Part shown: positions 21,906 through 32,500 of the stretch, in pieces
Position numbering within the stretch: position 1 is the first letter of the stretch
Layout: each line of letters starts with the position of its first letter
NCBI GenBank assembly: GCA_013399015.1
Contig: VWZX01006814.1
Coordinates: 2,879,340 to 2,943,339 of the forward strand
Reading direction: 5' to 3'
Source of the DNA: Galbula dea
Lineage: Eukaryota > Chordata > Aves > Piciformes > Galbulidae
DNA length: 64,000 bases
The notes under the pieces: generated by a model
Databases searched by the model: none
Told to the model about the DNA's origin: nothing
Seen by the model: the letters and a program-made list of their open reading frames with translations, nothing else
Position numbers and translations under genes: made by a program

Positions 21906-24900
21906 TTCTTCATTTTTTGGAAAGTGTGCTGTCTTAAGGTGGAAAAGACTTTGGAGGAGTAGGGTTAAAGTAAATGAGCTGGATAAAACTAAAGAATTGG
22001 GTTTACTTTTTTTCCCCTAACATTCTCTTCCCCTGAAGGCCTTGTTTCTTCCTTTTGACTTCCTAACAAAATCATATGTAAAAACATAAGCTGCTGATTG
22101 ATTATGCCAGCTGACAGTTTGTCAGGATGGGAGCTGTGTATTTGGACTTCTCTTTCTTTTCTCTCCTACCAGATGCTGATTGTATTCAATGATTATGTAT
22201 ATGAAAAAATTTTCATTATGACATTGTGGTTTCATGTTCTCAGAAGTGTTTGGAACAGGGTAGCTCTGAGAACCAGATTGCATGACACATTTCAGGCTTT
22301 GTTTCTCCCTGACCACATGCACATTTTATTATTTCTTTCCTTTTGTCTTAAAGTTTGAGCAAAAATTGTATTGATTCTAGCAATCTTGTGGAGAATCCCA
22401 TTCCAAGTCAGTAGGGTTATAACCTACGAGAAAATCTGAGTTTTTAAAATGAAGCTTTACTAAAGAATTGCTTTTTTTTTTTCTCTCTCCTGTGCTACCA
22501 TAGTTTATTCCTGCTGCAGTGCTCTGTGATCAAACCAAATGAATACATAAGGCTTGGGTCATATAGGCCAAGGACTAGGCTTGTTGTGCTTATGATCCTG
22601 TAAGAGACTGTGCTTACACAAAATACTTGTCCTCAAGATTGGTCATGGTGTTTAAACAGATCCTACCATTTGTAAGAGCTGGTTTGGAGCAGACTGCAGA
22701 TCTTGCTGTGACCAACCTATTGTAATTTTTGAACTTCCATTTTTATAAGAAGGTAATATACTTATTTTTAAAGGTGATGAACCATTACCCTAGCAATTCA
22801 GCTTCTGTAGGCTACCTGTAACCAAAACTCAGCAATAGGGCTGTGAATTTTACCTCAATAATGTGTGAACTTCAAAGCCTGTCTGGGAATGTGTGATGTT
22901 ATGGTTATTTGCTGATTTCTTTCCTAACAAGAAAAAAACAGAAATGCATAGAAACCCTAATATCACAACGTTACAGGAAACAGAATAACAAATAGTTCTA
23001 ACAACAGTATCAACTTTCACTTGCTGCTTATATTTAGTATTTTGCCATCTTCTGACTTTCTGGTAATTGGTATATTGAAATGTAAAAGGAAAATGGATTC
23101 TAACTGTACAAGGTGGACAGTACTGCTGGGGTAGACTTGTTGGAAACTTTACACTTTATTTTTATGGGAAAAGTTCAAGCTAGATAGCATGAATATTATA
23201 ATGTAACTTTTTGCATATATCATGTTTGAAGTAATTTACAAATATTCTGGGTTGCTGACTTAATTTTTATATGCTGTTCTGCAGAGTGATTGGAGTCTGT
23301 TAGGTTATGGTTTGTTCTTTTATTTTCTTTTCAATCAGTATGCAAAATATTGGTTGAATTGGTGTGGAAATTAAGGGGAACCAAATGAATTCGTTTGCTG
23401 TCAGAAACCACATACAAAGTATGTAGGGTTTTGATTTCTGCTTTGGTGGTTCTATTATCATTGGTATTTACAGCGAGAGTGGTTTTTTATCTCCTGAGTT
23501 TGTGCTCTTTAGCCTACTTTGCATTTGAGTTCTTGGTTTTGTGGTTTTTATCAGCAATGTTTGGCCTAGCTTCTCGAGTTCTTAATTTTGCTGTTTTCAA
23601 GTCCCATTGCTAGCTAGATCTTTAAGCTAGATAAGTAGAAAAAGTGCTTGAGAGTTATTGTAGGATAAAAATCCTCCTCTTGACCATGACATGAACTGGA
23701 TGGAGACCAAATATCTCCCTGTAAGAAAACCTACCTAAGAGCAGGACTGTCTTTAGACTCTTGTGTCTGACGTTGGTGAAAGAGCTATTTTTCTCATAAT
23801 TCTTTACATCTAATATCTTACTGAATCAGGACATAATTATGCTTTTTAAAGAATCTAATTAAAATAATTAAAGAAATTATTTAACTTTCAATACAAGAGA
23901 CACTTTGAATGTTACTTTCAGTAATGCTTTTGCTTCATATTGCCTGTACAAAATACATACTGAGGAAAAAAAATTGCGAGCCTTGAATTCTGAAGGTTGA
24001 TGAATGAAAGTGTAGAAAGTGGAGAATTGCTGCTTTTTAAGTTTAGCAAGCTTGAAAGCTCTTGTGTTTTCATATGTTTTAGAGTAGCAGAAACCTCTTC
24101 TTGAAGGGAAAAGCTAATGTGTTTTTCCTAGCGTCAAATACTGCCAGCCACATGATAAAATTGAGATGGCAATTGTTTGCTCCTGTCAGAAACCTTGGGA
24201 AGGTCAGTAGTGGTGGAAGATTTTTGCGTCCAAAAGAAAGCACAAGCTAGATCTAATGTTCTTGATTCAGTTATTACTTCTCTCCAACCCCTCATACAGG
24301 ATCCTTCCTAATGCTAGGCTAACTTTCGAAGGACAGGTTTTTTTACTGTTGTTTTCTCCAATTTCAGCAAACTCTTCATAATAGTATTGTATTGAGAACT
24401 AAAGCTATCAGTTAATTGATGATTATCAATTAATGGTGCTTTCTAATTTAACCTGTGGTATGACTATAAACACCTTTTAGAATGCTTTGTCTTCTGCTTA
24501 ATGTCTTCCTGAAAAGTAGAGGAGACTTTGCATATCTAGTGTGCAATTGAATTATGTCCAGCAAATCATGGATGGCTGTAGAAGGGACGTGTGATTTCTT
24601 GAAAACATGCTGGGGTCATCATGCTGGCCCATGTAATAGTTGGGGCCCATGGGTTGGGGTGGTGGAGGCTATACTGTGACATGATTTATCTCCCTGGGGT
24701 TGGAAAACAAAAGACTACACAGAAAGTGAGCAACAGAATGATTCATCTTATTGATAGGCATGAAATTAGTGGCAGCAAGAAGAGGAAATTTGTTGCCCGC
24801 TTTATACTGTTTTGTTCCATGCTCATTTCTTTTGCAAGGAATTATCTCCTGCCTGAAGATTTCACTTTCATTTTACAGTTTAGCTTGCTGCTGTCTGTGG

Positions 24901-25079
24901 GCACCAGGACTGCAGCCTCTCAGTGGCGTAGCATCACTTTCACGAGATTGGGGGTATGGTTTATTGGCACAGTAAACACCTTCTGATGGCTCCTTCCAAT
25001 TAAAGAGTGTATAGCCCCCTGTGTGGTGTAGAAGGTGATTTTTTTACTTGGTCTTTTGTGATTAGGGGTGAGAAATGCA
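21906..25079. other. Noncoding stretch, AT-rich
   Basis: No gene is supported. The hydrophobic frame at 23395-23613 (72 codons, Leu/Val/Phe-rich) arises from T-rich DNA and has no flanking splice or start context. Frames at 24621-24986 and 24751-24975 overlap one another without a domain. No repeat family is recognised. Confidence 0.6.
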
Positions 25080-25400
25080 GCTTTATACGTACAAACCCAT
25101 TTTATAAATTGCAGGCTATGTTTAATTAGTATTATGTACCCATGGCCACCTCATCTACACTTCTTCTGCTAATCCGTCTCCCTGGGACTCCACCACTCCA
25201 AACAGCTCAGTGTCTTCAGCCAGCGTTTACAGATCAATAAATCTGCCAGGGAAGCATTCCCTTCTTATCTGTTTGTCTGTGGAAATACCCCCAAAGGTTA
25301 ACGCTGACCACGAGCTTGAGATGAGCAATTTTTATGTCTCAGCTGCTGGCAGCCCTTCCCATAGCACGAGTGCCATGATTTCTGAAACCTGATGCTTTAT
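25080..25400. promoter_or_regulatory. Candidate conserved noncoding element
   Basis: The block has a TTTAATTAG homeodomain core at about 25121, a palindromic TTTATAAA-type word at about 25101, and a C-rich middle. A 60-codon frame (25210-25392) overlaps it without a known motif. It is free of simple repeats. Evidence is texture and motifs only. Confidence 0.22.
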
Positions 25401-25744
25401 CCTAGAAACAGGAGTTTTAATTCCTCCAGCTAGGGGAGGGACCCAACTTTCCAGCAGATCAAAGTCTGCTCATTTGTTTCTCTTGTTACTTGGGAAGGTT
25501 GGAGGTTTAGTCTATGGAAGTACTCGCTACGTTGTGGCAAGTTCCTGGGATGCTTGCTCAGGGAGACTTGTTTTGACTGGGACCTGGATCAGTCTTTGGG
25601 GAGATCCAGCAAACTGGTTTTCTGTGTTACCTGGTTTTCAGTTTGTGACCCTCTCAGAGGCAGTGTGTAACTTAGCATCTATGTTGTGTTTCACAGGTCT
25701 GTAATGTAAATAATTTCCCTTTTGGTGCCTCCCTTTTACACTCA

Positions 25745-25860
25745 CATCTGTTTTTTGGGCAGGGTCAGTCTTTCTCACTCTCTTGTTTGTACAGTACCTA
25801 GCACAAAAGAACTCTGTTCTCTGATGGTGCCTTTGGGCACTGCTGTTAGATAAATAAAGG
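25745..25860 (+). mobile_element. L2/MIR-type 3' tail fragment
   Basis: GGGCAGGGTCAGTCTTTCTC, then TTTGTACAGTACCTAGCACA, then GGTGCCTTTGGGCACTGCTG and a terminal AGATAAATAAAG follow the order of the tail shared by L2 LINEs and their MIR-like SINEs ('gggcaggga-ctgt... tgtacagcgcctagcaca... aataaata'). The sequence is old and diverged, as expected. The 94-codon minus-strand frame at 25638-25922 is simply an antisense reading of it. Confidence 0.72.
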
Positions 25861-25869
25861 GATATAAAG

Positions 25870-27084
25870 TTTGCATCTAACTTTTTTGCAACCCATCTTG
25901 CACAACGAACTGCCTGTGCCAATCTGTATGATGCAGTGATGTCTCAAATATTGGATGGTACTGTATGAAAGATTCATTGTGAATTTGTGATCTGAAACTC
26001 CAGTATAATGCTGTTAGCCACTCTGGATTGCAGACTTAAGCATAGTTGTAAACCCTGCCTCCAAACTCTCACTTTGTGAACAAATGAGGTTCCTACAAAG
26101 GAAACAGCAGCAGTCTTGTTATTTAGGTTAATTAAATGGAAACTAAATACTGTTTTATGAAGTAATTATTTAATTTTTTTTTGCTCTGGCATTAGAGGAA
26201 AAACCTCACTTTCCCCTCTCCCATTCCTTTTTTTTCTTTCGTTTTCTTTTTAAAAAAAAATTTATTCCAAATTGCTTCCCTGAACAGTAAAGCAAGGTCC
26301 TATTTCGAATGTGTGACTCTGGATGGAAGGTCACATTCCCTAAAAGAAATGTAAAAAACCTTTGTGTGGATGTGCCTTCATTCCTAAGGAGATAGTGAGA
26401 TTTAACTTTCTTCTTTCCTTCTATCTCTCTCTTTTTTTGCCTTTTTTTTTTTCGTGCCCCAGATTCTCAAGGAAATAAGTTTAAAATCAGAAAGGATCAG
26501 GTTAATTCGAGGGTGGAACTAGAGAGAGTTGTGCCCTTCCTAATTGAAGGTACAATTTGACTCTGTTTAGCTCAAGGCTTAAGAGTTTTATGAACCTACC
26601 CCAAGGTTTGAGCTTTGTTAAATGTGTCCTGCAGCTGTGTTGCAAGCTGTTGGTTTCACTCTGTCTTAGGTGCTTGTCCATGTTAGAGGTGGCCAGAGGG
26701 AATAGTTTGTAGATAGATTAAGAAAAATAATAGAGAAGGAGGTATGTGAAAACATCTCTTTTCCCTACTCTACTGGTTATTTATTATTTCCCTCTCAGTG
26801 TTTGTTGGATCTTACTTCAGTTATGCAGGAAGTTACACAAGCCAAATGGAGCCAACTTACATATTGTCTGCCTCAACCATCTTTCTCCTCACCTGCTTCA
26901 TACTTTGTGTTTGTTACTGTTTAATATACGTACAATTGAACTAAGATTTTCAAATTAACTGTTGAAGCTTGATTAAACTAAGAAAAACTGAGTGGGTATA
27001 AGATGGCATGGAGAGCCAGTCACCTTCCCATGTTTATCTGGTTGAAGTCCCAAGAGCATGTCAGTCTCCCTGAGGGGAATGCTT
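25870..27084. other. Noncoding stretch
   Basis: No gene is supported. T-rich and pyrimidine-rich tracts lie at about 26171-26180, 26222-26250 and 26415-26452. The frame at 26746-26958 has no domain. Confidence 0.6.
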
Positions 27085-27160
27085 GAGGTGGAGCTGGTTG
27101 TACTTTACAGGTGGGGAAACTGAGACATAAGGAGGTTGAGTTGATTTAATTCTTGAAAGA
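27085..27160 (-). mobile_element. MIR-type SINE fragment, reverse orientation
   Basis: CTTTACAGGTGGGGAAACTGAGACATAAGGAGGTTGAGT is the reverse complement of the MIR core around 'CCTCAGTTTCCCCATCTGTAAAA'. Edges fade into unique sequence on both sides. Confidence 0.72.
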
Positions 27161-28019
27161 AGCTGATATGGATAGAGCTAAATTTTAAAGACAATGAGCT
27201 GAATATGGGCTCTCCATTCCATTTATCCCAGAGATTTCTGGTTATCAAAGGTAGGATCACCTCCTTGATGGCCAGATAGTTTGTGCCCATCCTCTGTCTG
27301 GTAGTGTTACTTTGTTCAGCTGTCAGGGACAGGGCAGGGGTCTGGGAAAGCCTGAAGCACAGCTGGAGTCTGTTAGCACTGCGAAGTTGACTGAGTCTTT
27401 GCATGTTTGAAGTATGCAGTGCCTCTGGGACATGTGTGAAGCAATGTTGTTTACTTGTATCTGCTTGTTTTCCTGGATAAAACTGCGTGTTGTAAGCTTG
27501 CATCTGAGGCCACCTCTGTTATTCCTGGGTAGTCTCCAAAAGTATCTGAAGACATTTAGAGTCTCCTTTCTCTTGCCTATTATTTCCTTGGTGGAGCAGT
27601 GCTGACCAGACCTGTGTTGTGACTTAGTTTCTGATCTGGGCTGAACAAAGGTGCTGATGCTGCTCAGCAGGCACTTGAAAGGTGTTTTGCTGTGTTCAGT
27701 TATACAAGAAAATGTATCTAGGTATAGTATGTGATAATAGGTGGAATCAGCTTGATACTTGTGCACAGCATTGCTTCCTCAAGGAATGGGAATATAAAAC
27801 AACATTACAGCTCTTAAAAACACTCTGCCATGTCCCCTTCCTGTAATTGGCAGATCTAACTGTCATCTTAATCAATGAACTCCAGCCTGAAGTCTACTAA
27901 AAAGAATTTAATTTAACTGGAATAAAACAAAGCTTACTGTAAGTACCAATTGATGGGGTGTTTTCTCCTAGACTAGTATTTCAGTTGATCTGATGCTCAA
28001 GCCCCATGATACTTGCAAT
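27161..28019. other. Noncoding stretch
   Basis: Overlapping minus-strand frames of 132 and 147 codons (27105-27503, 27323-27766) have no recognisable domain and partly read the MIR fragment. I regard them as chance frames. Confidence 0.55.
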
Positions 28020-28335
28020 GCTTTTCCTTTTTCTTTCCTCTCCTTTCCTTCCCTCCTAGAGCTCTACAAAGCTTGTGTCTTGAAACACAGGCTGCAGATG
28101 CCACTGTGGGCACCTGAAGTAATCCTCAGCTTCATCTTCTGCTGAGCTGTGGCTTTCCTCAAGAGAAGAGCTTTCACTTGTCTGACACATTGCATTGTGC
28201 TCCCTCCTAGAAGTACATCTAGTACCCTTCGATGTTCTGGGCACCCCATCATCTTGGGAGAGTGAGTCTCGTGTTGGAGGTGTTGTTGCCAAGGGTTTAT
28301 TGATTGTCTGGTGTACTTCAAACTTCTTCTAAGAG
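28020..28335. other. Exon-like candidate: plus-strand acceptor facing a minus-strand open frame
   Basis: On the + strand, 28021-28057 is an uninterrupted 37-base pyrimidine tract followed by AG (28058-28059), an excellent 3' splice site. A CTGAT branch-point-like word lies about 70 bases upstream. The plus-strand reading stays open only about 27 codons, so it would suit a noncoding or terminal exon. On the minus strand a frame stays open from a TAG near 28335 to a TAG at 28056-28058. Its product has a Ser/Glu/Asp-rich centre (SESSSLEESHSSAEDEAED) and ends in FVEL. I do not recognise it, and no good minus-strand acceptor precedes it. It could be a terminal exon, a decayed pseudogene or chance. 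Confidence 0.25.
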
Positions 28336-29685
28336 CTATCTCAGTGTTTTTCTTTCCTTCCTTTCCCCCACCACCTTCCCCTTTGAATTGTGTTAGGCTT
28401 CTGCCATGGGTGTTTCAGAGTGGTCTTCCTGCCTATTGCCTGTCCCTTTTTATAACACACATATATATTATACTGATGTTACTGTTAAGGATCAGTTTTT
28501 ACTGACTTCACCTGAGAAACTTCATTGTTGTCTTTTCCTTGGTAGACAAAAACAGTTTGAAACTACACTTCCTTGACTTAGTTTTCCAATGTGATCCCTT
28601 TAGGTTCAGCAAATGGAATGTTCCAGGAAGCAACATATTTTGCAGGCTAAATATCGGATATGATGATGAATTAAATGTGAAAGTCTTAAAGTCCAACAAA
28701 ATAAAAACCCCAAACAAAAATCCCATCAGAACAGTGACGGTACAGAACTAATTGACTGGCATGTTTTTATTATTGGATTGGGACAGCAGAAAAAACCCAA
28801 CCTTTTATTTTGCCTACTTTGTTGTTTCATGTAAGGCTATCCTCTTGTGATCTGTCCCTGTCTGGTTCCCCAAACGGGTGGGTGATTCTCTTCCCTCTCA
28901 TCCTCCTCCCTTTCGAAGTTTTGAATGTGGATTTGGGCAGTTTATTCCCAACTGAGATCCAGCAATTGTTTGAATTGAAATGATTATTGTAAGTAAATTG
29001 GGGTGGAGCTGTTATGGGTTTGTTTTTGTGGTGTGTGGTTTTTTTTTTTTTTTCTTTTCTGTTCTCCCCCTCTCCCTGTCCAATGTGTTTCATGAAGTCA
29101 GCAGCTGAGCCTTTTAAATTACACCCTCTTGTCCCTTGCTCTTTCTTTCTCCCTCCTATTTTGGCTGCAGAGTGCGCTGAAGGGGAGGAAGAGAAGTTTG
29201 GCATCCACATGGTAGAGAGAAGTGATTAGTTCCTAAAAGCAGCATCAAGTTGATTGCTTGCAGAGATGATGTAAACCATTGCTCTGGGGTACATCAGGTT
29301 GGATTTCTCATGCTTTATCTTATAAAGCCTAAATTAACAGCTGGTTTGGTTTGAGTTCTCCAGGATCTGACTGAAGGATTACAGTCCGTTCTCAAGTGAG
29401 TCAATCTAGTTTAATTTATTTCAGGTCTATCAGAAAAGATCAATCACAGCTCTTTTGAAAGTAAAGCTGTAATCGGCCTGTGTACTTACATGTCACTATT
29501 GTTGTATTTACTTTGCTTCTCTGATGGAGAAACGTTCAGGCTACAGCTAGGACTTGCAGTGATATTAAAAAAATACAATTTTTTTTTTTTTTAGAAGGGT
29601 GCTTATGTCTTGAGAATGGTTTGCAGCCTGTGTGTATGTCTAACTGAAGTCTACTCATGGGTTGTGGTTTCTTTTTTGTATTTAA
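28336..29685. other. Noncoding stretch
   Basis: No gene is supported. Short simple tracts include an ACATATATATTA patch at about 28460, an A/C-rich patch at about 28700-28722 and a T run at 29040-29053. Opposite-strand frames at 28508-28751 and 28827-29229 overlap each other without domains. Confidence 0.6.
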
Positions 29686-29689
29686 TTTC

Positions 29690-29880
29690 TTCCTTTTTTT
29701 ATCTTTTTTTATCTTTTCTTCCTTTTTTTATCTTTTCTTCCTTTTTTTATCTTTTCTTCCTTTTTTTATCTTTTCTTCCTTTTTTTATCTTTTCTTCCTT
29801 TTTTTATCTTTTCTTCCTTTTTTTATCTTTTCTTCCTTTTTTTATCTTTTCTTCCTTTTTTTATCTTTTCTTCCTTTTTT
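29690..29880 (+). repeat. Minisatellite, 19-bp pyrimidine-rich unit, about 9-10 copies
   Basis: The unit ATCTTTTCTTCCTTTTTTT repeats every 19 bases, with ATC at 29711, 29730, 29749, 29768, 29787, 29806, 29825, 29844 and 29863, and a partial copy before. Copies are essentially identical, so the expansion is recent. The + strand is pyrimidine except for one A per unit, giving a near homopurine-homopyrimidine duplex. The 113- and 87-codon frames across it are artefacts: 19 is not a multiple of 3, so every frame stays open with a 19-residue Phe/Leu/Ser period. Confidence 0.97.
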
Positions 29881-29950
29881 CCACTCTCCTTCTCTGTCTT
29901 TTTTTTCACTCTCCTTTTGAATCCTTGAACTTGAAACTACACTTGAACTG

Positions 29951-30175
29951 AGAAGGATCGTGGTTTAGTGGTTAAAAAAATACAAGTAGGAGTTGGGAAT
30001 CCAGATTCCTCTGCTGATTGCTAGGCCTAGGACATGACCTCAGGCATCTCCTTTTAATTGCTGTTTGTCTCAGTTTCCCCATCTGTACAATAGGAACATC
30101 AGCATTCAAATGTTCTGGTGATCTAGACACAAAGTGGCTTGTGTTTACATAAGAGCTCGTTTTAGAAATGAGCAT
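29951..30175 (+). mobile_element. MIR-type SINE, near full length
   Basis: The tRNA-derived head (GGATCGTGGTTTAGTGGTTA) is followed by a body with GGAATCCAGATTCCTCTGCTG and GACCTCAGGCATCTCC. Next comes the diagnostic CTCAGTTTCCCCATCTGTAC and a tail with AATAGGAACATCAGC. The order matches MIR-type SINEs conserved across amniotes. It is the best-preserved interspersed repeat in the window. The 67-codon minus-strand frame over it is spurious. Confidence 0.88.
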
Positions 30176-30179
30176 ATTA

Positions 30180-32325
30180 AGAGCTCAAAATGACAGAATA
30201 GCTAATGCTAAACTCAGTTTTTGGCTAGATTGACTAGCAAATCAGATTTTAGAGAGTGAGGTTGCTGCAGCCTCAGGAAGCAAAGTACTGAGCTACTATA
30301 AACCCTCTCTACCAGTTTTTTGTTTTTTGAAATCTTTTGGAACCTAAGCATCCAAGCAGACTTCATGCCAGATCAGGTATCAGCTGGCTTCTTGCCACTG
30401 GCATAAACTCCATACCATGGTCTCTTGTTAATTTTTGACAAGTACATAATTGAGTGCCCCCACCCTAACTGGATAGATGCTGGATGATCTGATACTCCAG
30501 ACGCGTGATAAACATCATGGAAATGTGGCCTGATTTTAGTAATTGCACAAGAGTTTGTATCAGTCTGGTTTAATTAAATTCCAGAACTGATTTTAAGGTG
30601 TTCATTTTTACATGCAGTCAAGGTAGGAGCATGGCATGAAAAAATTAGTAAAACATACTGCTAAGGCTTCAGCCAGAGGTTGCTCACCTCAGTTTTGTGT
30701 TTCTTTCATTGCATAGACTGGACGTGAGGTTGCTCATCTAGTGGCACACAGCTTGGTCCTTCTGAATCCTGTTCAGGTGTTTGCTGGACCTTTATGAAGG
30801 AGAGGTGGCTTTGTTGGCCAGTCTGACATGCAGCATTCGATGTGCTTCACCAGCAGAGAAATCCCTTTACGGCACATCAGCTCATTCTTGCCACCAGTGC
30901 CCCAGTACCTGCTACTGACTTTCATGAAAGTTTGGGAGAGGCTAGTGCACGTGAGATGTTATGAAGCAATACTATGCAAAATAGTATGGCTGACTTCCCA
31001 ATGTCTGCAGCAGGAGAGAGCTTTGCACGGTGAAGCATTTGTTTAATAGTTGGTGCATTCTCTTTCAGCCTGGGAATATTTTGAACTTTTTTGTGACTGA
31101 GTAGGCCATTTCTTGTTCATTTTTACCTCTCCTCTGCTTCAGGTTTAAAAAATAATAACTAAAAAAAAAAGCTCAAATTCCCTATTAAGTTGGTAGATTC
31201 CTGAAGACACTTGCAAATTCAGCTCCCTCATGATGTTCTTATCTGCATTATTTTTCATGTAACTGTAAGAAAGAAGTATCTGACTGTATTTTCAGCTGCT
31301 GTATAAGGTGGTCTTTTAAGTATGCTGTACTGCTGGTGGCAGTTCTGGTGGACACTTTTGTGATAGGAGTGTCTGAGATGGCTTTTCCTCTTTCTTGTCC
31401 ATGTGACAAATCTCTGCTATGACCTGTTTGAGTTCTTGCTTAGGGAAAGCTTCCATATATGTTTTAAATACAAGAAATGGCTGAAGTTCCTTTTATATAC
31501 CATCTGGCTCTTTGGGGTCTTTTTGTTCTAGTCCACTTCCAGCCACCAAGCAGTTCTCAGTGTCCTACATGAACAAGTGAAATGACTGCCACTACTCTTA
31601 TGGATAAAGAGTAATTTTAAGATCTTCCCTCCTCTTCCTTTAAAAGCCAACTGTTCTTCATGCAGCTGCTCTTCCATGTAGGGACTTAAAAAGAAGTGGC
31701 AGCAGACAGGCACCTGCAGACTGAACATGGGATTTTCAGAGTGGCTTAGTGTAATTTTTTTTGTGTGTGTGTTCATCATACCAAGACAGATCAGTCAGGA
31801 TGCCACTTGTGTCACTAGGTGATAGAATTGAGTGGTGATTAGGCTGAGTCCTTCTGTATGACTTATGGCTGTCCTTGGAGTATTTTGTACTCCTTCTCGA
31901 GATGGATGCAGCTGTGCTCTCCCACCCAAGTATTACTCTTGGGAATATGATTATTAGTTTGATAATTGTTTCCAGTAGCTGATTATTATTCTTTTTCAAA
32001 TATGGAGAAGTTTATCAAGTGTTTGAGGTGTGAAGACTGTATCTGCTCTATTTATCTTGTCTTGGCAAATTGAAGACTACAACAGTGGTTATCGATGTGT
32101 GTTTTCCACTCTATTTAAAAGCAAGATAACAAGTACTAATATCCTATTCCTGTCCTAGTTATCAACCTCCCCCTGTAACTTCTCTCAGTGAAGTTTCCCT
32201 TTAAAAAGCCTAGTTGTTGGGATTGCCTGCTTTTGATCCTCCCCTGCACCTGGATCTTTGTAATGCCACCCCCCATCCCTACTACTTTTACCTGGGGAAG
32301 AAAATAAATCAAGGAGGTTCAGAGT
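30180..32325. other. Noncoding stretch
   Basis: No gene is supported. The 30350-30620 part is repeat-free, with TTAATTAAATTCC at about 30570 and a CpG word CAGACGCGTGAT at about 30498, and could be a weak conserved-element candidate. A-rich tracts lie at about 31147-31170. Frames at 30828-31046, 31528-31779 (minus) and 31736-31999 (minus) have no motif. Confidence 0.55.
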
Positions 32326-32500
32326 AAATGCTAATAATTGTGCATGTAATGTAATTGGAAGCATTTCATTGACATGCTTATGTGAGCTGCTTCTTCATCT
32401 TAGTGCTTGAATGTACCACTAGACTTGCATTTAGCTTCTTGTGGCTGCTCTTTGATGCAGGTAGGCCATAATATAAATAGGCTTGTTGCTATGGTGAAAA
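32326..32500. promoter_or_regulatory. Candidate conserved element with homeodomain/POU words
   Basis: TGCTAATAATTGTGCATGTAATGTAATTGG near 32329-32357 packs several TAAT cores and a POU-like GCATGTAAT into about 30 bases. ATAATATAAATAGG follows near 32469. No simple repeat is present. Function is inferred from motif clustering. Confidence 0.25.

Noticed and set aside
23395..23613. Hydrophobic, membrane-protein-like frame of 72 codons
   Set aside because: T-rich DNA gives Phe/Leu/Val-rich frames by composition, and there is no splice or start context.
29610..29951. 113-codon Phe/Leu/Ser-rich repetitive protein
   Set aside because: It is a translation of the 19-bp minisatellite. The 19-residue period simply reflects a unit not divisible by three.
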